64,000 nucleotides of DNA from G963665545 sp963665545 (lineage in GTDB: Bacteria > Pseudomonadota > Gammaproteobacteria > Xanthomonadales > SZUA-36): contig CAXXKZ010000004.1 of assembly GCA_963665545.2 (NCBI GenBank), forward strand, positions 806,001 through 870,000. The letters run 5' to 3'. Position 1 is the first letter of the stretch, and every line of letters starts with the position of its first letter. The notes below the pieces were generated by a model, which saw nothing but the letters and a program-made list of their open reading frames with translations, ran no database searches and was not told the DNA's origin. The position numbers were made by a program, and so were the translations under genes. Shown in pieces: positions 36,789 to 46,044 of this stretch.

Positions 36789-37841
36789 ATGCGCACCACA
36801 ATCGAAGCACCATCACGAAAAAGATCAATTTCCATTGGGGTTCATGACATCAGGCACGCAGTGGAAGGGGCGCGGGAGGCTGGTTATGACATCAACCGGC
36901 TGATGAACAAAAGCGGTATCGACCCCGCGCTACTGACGCAAGCTGAGGCCCGAGTTCCGCTGGAGAATTACCTGGTGCTCAGCCGCTATGTTCAGGGCGT
37001 CATGAATGATGAACTCAGCGGGCTGTTGGCGTGGCCGGTGCGCCTGGGCAACTTCTGGATCTCAGGACTGCTGGCGGTGCATTCGCGCACCCTGGGGCAG
37101 GCGTTGGAACGCCTGGCGCAATTTAGCAATTTGCATGAAAACAGCCTGAAACATGAATTGAGGCTCACCAAGGGCCAGGCCGAATTCATTATTTCCCGTC
37201 GGGCCAATATGCGCGTGCTGAATATTCTGGCCATCAAATTCGTACTGACCTTTACCCATCGATTCGCGGGCTGGCTGGCCAATGAGCGTCTGATTCTCAA
37301 CCAGGTAAAACTGGATTTTCGCCCACCGCACTACGGCTGGGAATACACCCACGCCTTTTACGGTGCACCGGTCTTGTTTCGCCAGAGCCACAACAGTATT
37401 ACTTTTGATCGAGGTTATCTTGAGCGACCGGTGGTACAAAACGAGGCCAGCCTGGAAGGCTACGTACGCCGCGCGCCGATGGATCTCTTTCTGCCACTTG
37501 ACGCTCAGGGAGAACTGACCCGTAAGGTCAGGGACAAAGTCCAAAAAGATTTCACACAACACCATCATCCACCCGGACTTAATACGGTGGCCGGGGCGAT
37601 GAAGATGAATCCACAGTCACTGCGGCGGCGCCTCAAACAGGAAGGCAGCAGCTTTCAGGCGATCAAGGCCCAGGCGCGCCGCGATGTGGCGATTCACCAC
37701 CTCGGCAATTCGAGATTAAGTATCGAAGAGGTGGCCAACCGTGCCGGGTATACTGAAACCAGCACGTTTATCAGAGCCTTCAAAGGCTGGACCGGTTTCA
37801 CACCTGCACAATTCAGACGTGGTCTGGACGTCAAGGTCTGA
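36789..37841 (+). CDS. AraC-family regulator (OruR/ArgR type)
   Basis: About 350 residues. The N-terminal half (MNKSGIDPALLTQAEARVPL ... LGNFWISGLLAVHSRTLGQ) matches the ligand-binding domain of OruR-like AraC regulators; the C-terminal HTH pair is MNPQSLRRRLKQEGSSFQAI and LSIEEVANRAGYTETSTFIRAF, ending FTPAQFRRG. The open frame extends to 36660, but that start would lie on the divergent thiolase start; ATG 36789 is more sensible. Probably senses an acyl or amino acid ligand and controls the adjacent genes. Confidence 0.88.
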   Translation: MRTTIEAPSRKRSISIGVHDIRHAVEGAREAGYDINRLMNKSGIDPALLTQAEARVPLENYLVLSRYVQGVMNDELSGLLAWPVRLGNFWISGLLAVHSRTLGQALERLAQFSNLHENSLKHELRLTKGQAEFIISRRANMRVLNILAIKFVLTFTHRFAGWLANERLILNQVKLDFRPPHYGWEYTHAFYGAPVLFRQSHNSITFDRGYLERPVVQNEASLEGYVRRAPMDLFLPLDAQGELTRKVRDKVQKDFTQHHHPPGLNTVAGAMKMNPQSLRRRLKQEGSSFQAIKAQARRDVAIHHLGNSRLSIEEVANRAGYTETSTFIRAFKGWTGFTPAQFRRGLDVKV

Positions 37842-37849
37842 GCCAATCA

Positions 37850-38416
37850 TCACCGGACGGCACGACCCAGTTGCTGGGGCGGGACGTAATCGAAGATAAA
37901 CGTGATTGGGTCATCCTTGCCTTTGTTCATCACGCTGTGGTTTTTCTGGTTGTTGATTTCATAGGCCTGGCCAACTTGTAAATGGTGGGGCCGGCCGTCG
38001 ATCATGAAGCGAACACGGGGGTTGGTCGTTATCGGAATGTGTATTCGGTGCCCCACATGGAAGGACGGATGCGAATCCACGTGCGGTTTGATCTTGCAGC
38101 CTGCGAGCAACTTGGCGGCCATGGCCCGGATAATCGTCCCGCCTGGCGGGTAAAACCGCCCGATGATATCGTGCATCACCGGGACGGCGACCTCGGCAAG
38201 GCGGTCCCAACCGGGCTCCTTGCAGATATCCATCTCGGGCCAGTTCTCCAGCTGGGTAAAAACCAGGACGATGGATTCGGTTTCGCGGTGAACGTCATAG
38301 GAAATCTGGCGGGTTTCTTCTTCACGCCAGGCGGCTTTTTCTTGAGACACGATGGCGTCGATCAACGCCGCGCCGTCGACCGGCCCAAGCTCCTTGATCA
38401 GGCCATCAATGTCCAT
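37850..38416 (-). CDS. Aspartyl/asparaginyl beta-hydroxylase family dioxygenase
   Basis: 188 residues. The Fe(II)-binding HxD...H set is KPHVDSHPSFHVGHRIHIPI with the distal His in NNQKNHSVMNKG, followed by the 2-oxoglutarate-binding Arg candidate in NPRVRFMIDG. Members hydroxylate protein or peptide Asp/Asn residues. Length and motif order are normal. It converges on the AraC gene with 8 bases between. The substrate is not known; the downstream TonB receptor is 53 bases away on the same strand (upstream in transcription). Confidence 0.85.
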   Translation of the reverse strand: MDIDGLIKELGPVDGAALIDAIVSQEKAAWREEETRQISYDVHRETESIVLVFTQLENWPEMDICKEPGWDRLAEVAVPVMHDIIGRFYPPGGTIIRAMAAKLLAGCKIKPHVDSHPSFHVGHRIHIPITTNPRVRFMIDGRPHHLQVGQAYEINNQKNHSVMNKGKDDPITFIFDYVPPQQLGRAVR

Positions 38417-38469
38417 TCAATGATTCACACCACCGTTGAGTGGGTGACGTGATAGCCGATGAAGATCGC

Positions 38470-41025
38470 TCAATTCCAGTTGTACCTGTAATTGATTCCA
38501 ATGGTGCGCGGCCGATTGGTCGTCAACCGTGACTTGATCCAGCGGTCGTTGAATAGCACCTGCGCATATTCATTGAACATATTGTCGACAAATATCGTAG
38601 CACTCCAATTGTCAGCATTGAGGCCAAATCGGAGGTTGAAGATGCTGTAGGAGGGATGGGTACGAACGGCATTGTCAGCAATGATGGACTGGATGCCATC
38701 CAGCGAATTGACAGAGTCGCCCTGGTATTGGTAAACGCCGAGTATGTAGGGTACTGCGCCCCAGATCTCGTTGCTGAACGTGTACTCGGCCAGCAGGCTG
38801 CCTTTCCACTTGGGCACCAGGGGCAGTCGCGTTCCTTTGACCGCTTCCTTGGGCTCAGACCCGTCTGGAAACAGGATTGCTGATTCCGAAAGCGCCGCGT
38901 CGTTATAGCCCAACGTGCCGGTGAGCTTCCAGTTCTCTGCCGGTATCCATGAAAAATCCGCTTCAAGACCGTCGATCTGCGCTTGCGGGAAGTTGAGGAT
39001 GCCAAGCGAGTAGAAGGGTGCGTCCGGATCTACCGCTTCGATCTGGATGTCATCCCATTCCATCCGGAACACTGCCAGGTTGAACTGGAAGCGGCCGCCA
39101 GCCCAGGTTGTCTTGGTGCCGATTTCATAGTTCACCAAAGTGTCGCCGGTAAAGGTGTGAAATTCACCTCCGGGCCCGTATAAAGAACCGAGCTTGGCCG
39201 AGTTGACCCCGCCACTGCGAAATCCTTCCGAGTAAGTGAAGTAGACCATTTTGTCGTCATCGATCCTATAAGTGAGATTCACCTTGGGTACAAAACCTGA
39301 TTCCGTGTTGGTTGCGAATTCGTCCACGTAACATCTGTGGAGGTCTGCGGTCGCTATACCGGCCTCTCCCGCTTCCCTTTCCTCCGGGGTACCCCAGGCT
39401 GCCCTGTCCGCATCGGTGCCACAATTCATCACCTTGCTTTCCGGCGGGTTAACCAGGGCGCCGTTGCGCGAGATTCTGTCGTTTTTGATGTCGTACCAGC
39501 GACCGCCCAGTGTGACGGCGAAGTTCTCAGTCACATCAAAGGTGAATTCACCAAATACGGCCTTTTGCTTGAGGTTTGTCTCATAAATCCCATGCCATGC
39601 ATTGTCTGACGGCTCGAGAAAGGTACCAAAGTAGTAGTAGTGCGCATAGGCCACATAAGCGTGGTGATTGGAGCATCCTTCTCCCGCAGCATAGTAGGTA
39701 TGGCAGTTGTCACCCTGGCCGATGACGTTGGCAGTAAAAAATTGCGGTCCACTCTCGTTCTTGCTGTAGAAAACGCCCGCGATCCACGACCAACGGCTGT
39801 CACTATCAGCCGGTGATGACAGTCGAGCCTCGAATGAGGTGCGGTCCCACTCCTGTTGATCGATGGAAAAAGCATGGGGATCGCCGCCCCAATCATAAAA
39901 AAGAGCGTCAGGGTTTGACATCTCCCGATAATAGTCGCCCGCCAACTGAAAGTAATGCCAATACGCAGTTGAGTCCGCATCGTAGCGGGTTTCGCGGTGC
40001 GCAATCCCGGCCGTAATGGTCGCATCGGCCCAGCCAAGGCTGCCTTCCGCTGTCAGCGCAATCTGATACCACTCGTCCGACCAACTCTCAGGATTGAAGC
40101 GGAGTTGCTGCCACTTGCCCAGTCCGCTGTCTTCATCGAACCCTTCAGCCAGGTCGCTATCGCCGAAGCCATCCGCCTGGGTATCCTGGAAGATGCCCTG
40201 GACGTCAAAAGTCCAGTTATCACCGGGGACCCAGCGCAGAGATACACGAGCGCCGGACGTGTTGCTCGTGTTGACGTTATCGGCTACGTGTTCCGCGTTA
40301 TCAAAGGTCCCGCCCGGACTGGTGCTAAATATGTTGTCGACCCAACCGGCATCTTCAGCGGTAAAACCGACCAGGCGCAGGGCCAGCGTGTCCTCGACCA
40401 GCGGGATATTGATCATGGCGCTGACGTCGTAGCCACTGTCGCCACCCTTGACGGTATTTGCAGTGAGATCAACCCAGCTTTCAAAAGCACTTGCGTCCGG
40501 CTTGTTGGTAATAATGCGTAAAGTGCCACACTGCGACGCCTCGCCAAACAGCGTCCCTTGTGGTCCGCTAAGTGCCTCGACACGTTCGATATCGACCAGC
40601 CTCGGGTCCGGATTGAAACCCTGCTGGCTGATTGGTTGCTCATCCAGGTATACACTGGTGGTTGGATTGTCGGTGAAAGCAACCGCCGAAACCGAGCAGC
40701 CTCGGATGATTACGCTGCTTCCGCCCGGCTCGCGTCTGCCGAACGATAGGCTCGGAATCTGTCCGGCGTAGTCTTCGAGTCTCTTGAAGCCCTGCAGCTT
40801 AATATCTGCGTCGGTAAATGCCGTAATGCTCATCGGCACGTCTTGCAGGTTAAGCTCGCCACGCTTGGTTGCCGTTACCAGCACCTCTTCCAGAGTCAGA
40901 CCGTCAGCCACATCCTGTCCGTCGTCCTGGGCATAAGCCACAGGAACGCCGGCGCATATCGCCGAAACTGCTACGCTGAGTGTTTTAAGAGGGTACTGTT
41001 GGATAGAATCTTTCTTGCGGGCCAT
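38470..41025 (-). CDS. TonB-dependent outer-membrane receptor
   Basis: 851 residues. Signal peptide ending VAYAQ, TonB box-like EEVLVTATKR, plug domain (LQDVPMSITAFTDADIK, VIIRGCS, SVYLDEQPIS, VEALSGPQGTLFGEASQCGTLRIITN) and a 22-strand barrel ending in RPRTIGINYRYNW, with aromatic terminal residues for BAM recognition. It belongs to the large group taking up steroids, siderophores or glycans in marine gammaproteobacteria; the ligand cannot be told. No FecI/FecR pair is adjacent. The frame is uninterrupted. Confidence 0.93.
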   Translation of the reverse strand: MARKKDSIQQYPLKTLSVAVSAICAGVPVAYAQDDGQDVADGLTLEEVLVTATKRGELNLQDVPMSITAFTDADIKLQGFKRLEDYAGQIPSLSFGRREPGGSSVIIRGCSVSAVAFTDNPTTSVYLDEQPISQQGFNPDPRLVDIERVEALSGPQGTLFGEASQCGTLRIITNKPDASAFESWVDLTANTVKGGDSGYDVSAMINIPLVEDTLALRLVGFTAEDAGWVDNIFSTSPGGTFDNAEHVADNVNTSNTSGARVSLRWVPGDNWTFDVQGIFQDTQADGFGDSDLAEGFDEDSGLGKWQQLRFNPESWSDEWYQIALTAEGSLGWADATITAGIAHRETRYDADSTAYWHYFQLAGDYYREMSNPDALFYDWGGDPHAFSIDQQEWDRTSFEARLSSPADSDSRWSWIAGVFYSKNESGPQFFTANVIGQGDNCHTYYAAGEGCSNHHAYVAYAHYYYFGTFLEPSDNAWHGIYETNLKQKAVFGEFTFDVTENFAVTLGGRWYDIKNDRISRNGALVNPPESKVMNCGTDADRAAWGTPEEREAGEAGIATADLHRCYVDEFATNTESGFVPKVNLTYRIDDDKMVYFTYSEGFRSGGVNSAKLGSLYGPGGEFHTFTGDTLVNYEIGTKTTWAGGRFQFNLAVFRMEWDDIQIEAVDPDAPFYSLGILNFPQAQIDGLEADFSWIPAENWKLTGTLGYNDAALSESAILFPDGSEPKEAVKGTRLPLVPKWKGSLLAEYTFSNEIWGAVPYILGVYQYQGDSVNSLDGIQSIIADNAVRTHPSYSIFNLRFGLNADNWSATIFVDNMFNEYAQVLFNDRWIKSRLTTNRPRTIGINYRYNWN

Positions 41026-41115
41026 GGCAGCTTCTCCGGCGGACTACTCAAATTTCCCAATCAGTGATGTTTATTTTAATCAACACCATGATTTTAGAAC
41101 GACTACGTTGCATAA

Positions 41116-41131
41116 TGCCACAATTGTCGCA
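41116..41131. promoter_or_regulatory. Operator-like palindrome upstream of TonB receptor
   Basis: TGCCACAATTGTCGCA is a near-perfect palindrome (14 of 16 positions) centred on AATT. It lies 91 bases upstream of the receptor start in the AT-rich 274-base gap between the divergent receptor and TIGR03032-like genes. A transcription factor site is likely but unassigned. Confidence 0.4.
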
Positions 41132-41299
41132 ATATTCCCAATTCCATTGAGAATATGGGTAATTTGAGCTCATACCGTGATATTAATGAATTGGGCCAGA
41201 CGCCGGCTTCGAACCTTTAGATAACACAAAATTAACCGATGTCTATTTTAATTAACGTCCTTTAGTATCGCTTACTTGGGTCTTTTTGAGAGAATTTAA

Positions 41300-42226
41300 G
41301 TGACAGTATTGATTGCGACTTCGGTAGTGCGGGGCAGCCAGCAGGGCGAAAGCCATGGCGGGGTATACCTGGTTGATCTCGATCAGGGGAGAGCTGCCCT
41401 TGCCATCGACTGGAACACCGCAGGAATCGACTGGCAGGGCCGAGGCTGGGATCGGGGCTTGCGCGGGATTGCATTTGATGATGACCGGGTCTTCATTGCC
41501 GCGAGCAATGAGTTGTTCGTCTATACGCCGCAATTTAACCTGATCGCATCATACCGGACACCCTTCTTGAAGCATTGCCACGAGATTTTCCGCTATAAGC
41601 GCCGGCTGTTTCTGACTTCAACTGCCTACGACTCGATTCTCGGTTTTGATCTCGACAGCAACAGGTTTTCCTGGGGCTTGCATATCGCAGGCCTGGGCAA
41701 GGAATTCACCGCCAGACCATTCAACCCTGAAGGCCAGAGTGGGCCACTGCTCAACAACCAATTGCACATCAATAGCGTGGTGTGCAATGACAATGGCATG
41801 TTTGTCTGCGGGCTTAGAATGGCGTCTCTGTTGCATTACAGCGGCCGCAGAATCACCTCTTATGTGAATATGCCCGAAGGTTGTCACAATGCAACGCCCT
41901 GGCGCGGGGGCGTGCTGTTTAATGACACCGAATCCAATGCCGTGCGTTATGTCACACCCGAACACAATCGGGTTTTTCAGGTGCCGCGCTACCCCGAAGA
42001 AGAACTGACGCACAACAAGCTGGACCAATCGCACATCGCCAGGCAGTCGTTCGCGCGAGGTCTGTGTATCATCGACGAGCACGTGATCGCCTCAGGGTCT
42101 TCGCCCTCGACGGTGACATTGCACAATGTCGACACCATGCAAACCACGCACAGCGTCAACCTGTCGATGGATATCAGGAATGCCATCCATGGCCTGGAAG
42201 TGTGGCCCTACCCGTTAGAAGATTGA
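41300..42226 (+). CDS. TIGR03032-like conserved protein, predicted beta-propeller
   Basis: 308 residues from a GTG start. Repeated beta-rich units (GVYLVDLDQGR, RGIAFDDDRVFIAASNELFVY, SILGFDLDSNRFSWG, HNVDTMQTTHSV) look like propeller blades. FLKHCHEIFRYKRRLFLTS and LHINSVVCNDNGMFVCGL match the conserved blocks of TIGR03032 proteins, which often sit near sulfotransferase genes. No catalytic motif is evident. The next gene in the convergent direction is a TPR-sulfotransferase. Confidence 0.7.
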   Translation: MTVLIATSVVRGSQQGESHGGVYLVDLDQGRAALAIDWNTAGIDWQGRGWDRGLRGIAFDDDRVFIAASNELFVYTPQFNLIASYRTPFLKHCHEIFRYKRRLFLTSTAYDSILGFDLDSNRFSWGLHIAGLGKEFTARPFNPEGQSGPLLNNQLHINSVVCNDNGMFVCGLRMASLLHYSGRRITSYVNMPEGCHNATPWRGGVLFNDTESNAVRYVTPEHNRVFQVPRYPEEELTHNKLDQSHIARQSFARGLCIIDEHVIASGSSPSTVTLHNVDTMQTTHSVNLSMDIRNAIHGLEVWPYPLED

Positions 42227-42230
42227 GCAC

Positions 42231-42516
42231 CGTCATCCCGGACAAGTGATGAGGGCAAGTGACGAGGATCGTCATCCCGGACAAGTGAAGAGGATCGTCA
42301 TCCCGGACAAGTGAAGCGCGATTTCCCACAGGATGTGGGAATGTCACGAAGCGCATGGATGCGCGGGAGAGACCCGGGACCTATTCGGCGCTGGGTAGAA
42401 TAACCGCCGGTCAGCCCCGCGAATGGCTGATGTGACCGTTTCGCAGTGATAGCCTTAACGAGGCACTATAGGTCCCGGGTCAAGCCCGGGATGACGGGGT
42501 CAAGCCCGGGATGACG
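42231..42516. repeat. Intergenic repeat cluster (direct and inverted GTCATCCCGG-type repeats)
   Basis: CGTCATCCCGGACAAGTGA occurs three times (42231-42249, 42270-42288, 42296-42314). GGGTCAAGCCCGGGATGACG occurs twice in tandem (42477-42496, 42497-42516) and carries the inverted core CCGGGATGAC. An exact 14-base inverted pair, GACCCGGGACCTAT (42371-42384) and ATAGGTCCCGGGTC (42468-42481), closes the middle. The layout is palindromic as a whole, like dispersed extragenic repeats known in proteobacteria. The gap between convergent genes holds no coding frame. Confidence 0.8.
42323..42341 (+). repeat. Hairpin with CA-GGA-TG loop
   Basis: TTCCCACA-GGA-TGTGGGAA is a perfect 8-bp stem, followed ten bases later by GCGCA-TGGA-TGCGC (42351-42364). 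The loop matches those in the 19.6-20.2 kb element. No U-tract follows, so ordinary termination is doubtful. Confidence 0.75.
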
Positions 42517-42522
42517 TGCTAA

Positions 42523-44616
42523 CTAGGAATTGATTGATTCGTATTTTGAATAGCGCGGCAGTGCCGGCTCCAGCACTTCGATCAGCTCGCCCAGGTATTG
42601 CTCGTGATTGCGCCAGAAGTTTACTGACTTCGTGTAGACAGGCTGGCGAACCTGCTCTGAGCTGGCGGTGCGCACGGGGCGATCGGTGGCGTGGAAATTC
42701 AGGCACTCGTCCTCCCACGGTAAATCACAATATTCCAGAAAACGGCGTACCTGGTTCTCGGTATCGGTGACCATTTCTTCGTACTGGACTGTTAGGCAGC
42801 GGCCCGGTAACACCTCATGCCAATGGTCCATCAGGCGCTCATACTGGAGGAAATACTCACCAATGTCCGTCAGGTCATAGGTGAAATTCTGGCCCCTGGC
42901 AAATAACTGCCGATAACAGCTCAGGCAAGAATCTAGCGGATAACGGCGAGCGTCGACAATTTTCGCATGGGGCAATATCAAGTGCAGAAATCCTATGCTT
43001 GGAAAATTATTGGGCATTTTGTCAACAAAACGGGGGGTGCCATCGGTGCGATGGATTTGTGCAAATTCCAGGTAATCACCGCCCAGCCGCACAAAATGCT
43101 CTTCATTCAATTCGTGCACTGCCCGGGGGTAATTGATGCCATCGGCGCGATTGCGGTTGAGGGACGTAGCCACCAGGCCAACATACGGCAGCTCAGAGGT
43201 CCCTTCAACCTGGCTGTGACTGGCCAAAATCTGTTCAATCAGGGTCGAGCCGGATCGCGGCAAACCCACCACGAAAATCGGCGCTTTTGAGGGGTGGCCT
43301 TGGCCGCCAGTTTGAGCCAGAAATTTCGCATCGAATACATCGATGATCTCGTCGTTCATCACCTCGGTACGCACCGGGTCATAGTTTTCCAACACACGCT
43401 GGCGCGAATTGCCTTCATCGTAATATTGCCAGGCCAATTCGAAATTTCCGCGATCTTCATTGGCTTTTGCAAGCGCAAACAGAAAGTTCACGGCGGATTG
43501 TTCGGTGAGGTCATCGTCCCTGGCGGCCGCACCCTGCGGCGCGCCCTGTGTTACACCCTGGACGGCATCCTGGGCAGCACCGGACTCAGGCGCACCACTA
43601 TCGGCAAGGACCGCCTCCATGGTCGTGATGTCCTCATCGGTCAACCGGTAGGTCTTCAGATTCGCCAGGTTCCAGTAAGTCTCACCGAAGTGTGGTTTGA
43701 GCCGTATGCAGTTACGGTACGCCTCGACGGCCTCTTCTTGACGACCGACCGTTTTCAGTACATGCCCCAACCCCAGCATGGCACCAGCATGTGAAGGCCT
43801 GAGCTTGGTCACTTGCTGATAGGCTTCAACGGACTCGTAAGTCTGGGCACCCAACGACAAGGTGCCGGCAAGGAGGTACCAGGCTTGAATATTGCCGAGC
43901 TCCAGCGCTATGGCCTGGCGCAACCAGTCGATCGCTTCATTCAGCCGATTTTGCTCCTTCAACGCGCCGCCGAGGTCAACCTGGGCCGCAACAAAATCTG
44001 GAGCGCTTGCCAACGCCCGCCGAAACAGGCGTTCAGCCTTGTAAACCCGACCGCTTTGCATGGCGATCAAACCAAGCATTCTTAATGCATCTACATTGGT
44101 TGCATTGCTGCGCAAGACCTCATGAAAGAGCGCCTCGGCTTCCTTAATTCGGCCGAACTTCTGATGCTCAGCTGCCAGCGCGAGCATCTTGCGCTCCGGA
44201 TTCAGATCAAACGACTTCTCGAACGCAACGTCGGCTTCAGGGCCTTTGCCCAGCATCGCCAGGGCTTTACCCAGACTAAAATTGGCGCGGTCAAGATCGG
44301 GGTCCAGGCGCGTTGCAGTGCGTAGTATTGTCACGGCCTCTTCGGGCTGGCCGCTATCGACCAGTAATTGTCCGAGGTCTTCATGCGGTTTGGCAAAATT
44401 GGGCGCAAGTTTAATGGCACGGCGTAGCAATTTCTCAGCTTCAACAAGCTGCCGGCTTTTTAGTAAAGTAGCGCCCAGCAAGGCCACCATGTTGATGTCA
44501 TCGGGGTTGCGTTGAACGGCAGAGTGGCAAATTTCTTCGGCCTTGGTGGCCTGGCCAGCGTTGATCAACGCGATGGCTTCGCTGAGCGCGCTCTTGGATG
44601 CAAAATTGCTTGCCAT
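42523..44616 (-). CDS. TPR-repeat sulfotransferase
   Basis: About 697 residues. Some ten tetratricopeptide repeats (for example PDDINMVALLGATLLKSRQL, LDRANFSLGKALAMLGKG, FVAAQVDLGGALKEQNRL) occupy residues 1-340. After an acidic/Gln linker comes a sulfotransferase domain with the PAPS-binding loop VVGLPRSGSTLIEQILASHS and the 3'-phosphate segment RYPLDSCLSCYRQLF. TPR-sulfotransferases resemble tyrosyl-protein or glycan sulfotransferases. I prefer ATG 44616 (GGAG upstream) to the TTG at 44652. It is intact. Confidence 0.9.
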   Translation of the reverse strand: MASNFASKSALSEAIALINAGQATKAEEICHSAVQRNPDDINMVALLGATLLKSRQLVEAEKLLRRAIKLAPNFAKPHEDLGQLLVDSGQPEEAVTILRTATRLDPDLDRANFSLGKALAMLGKGPEADVAFEKSFDLNPERKMLALAAEHQKFGRIKEAEALFHEVLRSNATNVDALRMLGLIAMQSGRVYKAERLFRRALASAPDFVAAQVDLGGALKEQNRLNEAIDWLRQAIALELGNIQAWYLLAGTLSLGAQTYESVEAYQQVTKLRPSHAGAMLGLGHVLKTVGRQEEAVEAYRNCIRLKPHFGETYWNLANLKTYRLTDEDITTMEAVLADSGAPESGAAQDAVQGVTQGAPQGAAARDDDLTEQSAVNFLFALAKANEDRGNFELAWQYYDEGNSRQRVLENYDPVRTEVMNDEIIDVFDAKFLAQTGGQGHPSKAPIFVVGLPRSGSTLIEQILASHSQVEGTSELPYVGLVATSLNRNRADGINYPRAVHELNEEHFVRLGGDYLEFAQIHRTDGTPRFVDKMPNNFPSIGFLHLILPHAKIVDARRYPLDSCLSCYRQLFARGQNFTYDLTDIGEYFLQYERLMDHWHEVLPGRCLTVQYEEMVTDTENQVRRFLEYCDLPWEDECLNFHATDRPVRTASSEQVRQPVYTKSVNFWRNHEQYLGELIEVLEPALPRYSKYESINS

Positions 44617-44735
44617 CAGTGGCGTTTCTCCATCAGAGTATTGCGGCGACAACCTCTATAACAGACCGGCAACGGTACCGGGGGGACAGCTCGAATGCAA
44701 CAATCAAATCAGTACAGCAATTGTAGACGACAGCG

Positions 44736-46025
44736 ATGACACATCCGCAACCACATACAGGTTCTTATTACGCGGCGACGATTAACCATCCCATCTCTTT
44801 TGAGCAACTCAAGGGTGCACAGAATGCCGACGTTTGCGTAATCGGCGCGGGCTTCACCGGCATATCGACCGCGCTGCACCTGTCGGAACGCGGCTACAAG
44901 GTCCACGTCGTTGAGGCCAACAAGGTCGGTTGGGGGGCATCCGGCCGCAACGGCGGTCAGATGATAGGCGGCATATCCGGCGAAAAGAAAGTCGCCAGGC
45001 ACCTGGCCGAGCATCTGGGTGTTGATGGAGAGCGAATCATATGGGAAATGCGCTGGGCCGGCAACGATATTATTCGGCAACGGGTCAGCACTTACGGTAT
45101 TGAATGTGATCTGAAGTCAGGCTTTCTCGACGTGGCGATAAAACCGCGCCACGTGCACGATTTTCAGGTGACTTTGGAGGCCCTGGACAAGCACAATTTT
45201 CCGCATGAATACCGCATCCTATCATGCGAGGAAACGTGCTCGGCGATTGGGACCGACGCCTATATCGGCGCCATCCTGAACATGGCCAATGGCCACCTCC
45301 ATCCCTTAAATCTGTGTATCGGTGAAGCCAAGGCCGCGGTATCTCTCGGTGCTACGGTTTTCGAACAATCACCCGTTCTGCATATTGAGCATGGGGACAA
45401 GCCGCGCGTGGTGTGCGAACACGGCTCCGTGGCGGCTGATGCCGTGGTCATCGCCGGCAACGCCTACCATCTTATCGAGCCGAAATTGCGCGGTATCATG
45501 TTTCCAGTCAACAGCTTCATCATCGCGACCGAACCCCTGTCGGCAGCAGTCATTGCTCAAATCAATCCACGGGATCTGGCAGTTTGTGATCCGAATTTTG
45601 TGCTTGAGTATTTCCGACTCAGCGCGGACAAACGGCTGCTGTTCGGCGGCCGGTGCAATTATTTCGGCAGCGACCCGGACGTCATCAGGCGCAAGCTGAT
45701 TCCCAAAATGCTGCGGATTTATCCTCAACTTGCGGGCACACAAATCGACTTCGCCTGGGGTGGCACGATTGGCGTGCCGCTCGATCGAGTACCGCAGTTG
45801 GGCAAAGTCGCGCCGAATGTGTTCTATTCGCAGGGCTATTCGGGGCACGGCGTCAACGTCACCCATCTGGCAGGCCAGATCATGGCCGATGCGATCGCCG
45901 GCACGCTGGAACGATTCGACATATTCGCGGAAATCAAGCCTAAAAGGATGCCCGGGGCGCACCTACTGCGCAAGCCAATGGTGGCGCTGGGGATATTGTA
46001 TTATCAATTAAAGGACCGTTTGTAG
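44736..46025 (+). CDS. FAD-dependent amine oxidoreductase (PuuB/DadA family)
   Basis: 429 residues. FAD-binding VCVIGAGFTGISTALHLSER and the family motif VGWGASGRNGGQMIGG, then the C-terminal DFAWGGTIGVPLDRVPQLGK and GYSGHGVNVTHLAG. This set is closest to gamma-glutamylputrescine oxidase and related enzymes that oxidise amines with oxygen to aldehyde and ammonia. It leads a run of seven plus-strand genes and is divergent from the sulfotransferase (119-base gap). Substrate is inferred only at the level of a secondary amine or amino acid. Confidence 0.87.
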   Translation: MTHPQPHTGSYYAATINHPISFEQLKGAQNADVCVIGAGFTGISTALHLSERGYKVHVVEANKVGWGASGRNGGQMIGGISGEKKVARHLAEHLGVDGERIIWEMRWAGNDIIRQRVSTYGIECDLKSGFLDVAIKPRHVHDFQVTLEALDKHNFPHEYRILSCEETCSAIGTDAYIGAILNMANGHLHPLNLCIGEAKAAVSLGATVFEQSPVLHIEHGDKPRVVCEHGSVAADAVVIAGNAYHLIEPKLRGIMFPVNSFIIATEPLSAAVIAQINPRDLAVCDPNFVLEYFRLSADKRLLFGGRCNYFGSDPDVIRRKLIPKMLRIYPQLAGTQIDFAWGGTIGVPLDRVPQLGKVAPNVFYSQGYSGHGVNVTHLAGQIMADAIAGTLERFDIFAEIKPKRMPGAHLLRKPMVALGILYYQLKDRL

Positions 46026-46044
46026 CCGTGGTCGAGGAGCACAC

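Noticed and set aside
42231..42314. CRISPR-like array (three 19-base repeats)
   Set aside because: Only three copies, unequal spacing (39 and 26 bases), spacers too short and no cas genes. It fits an extragenic repeat.
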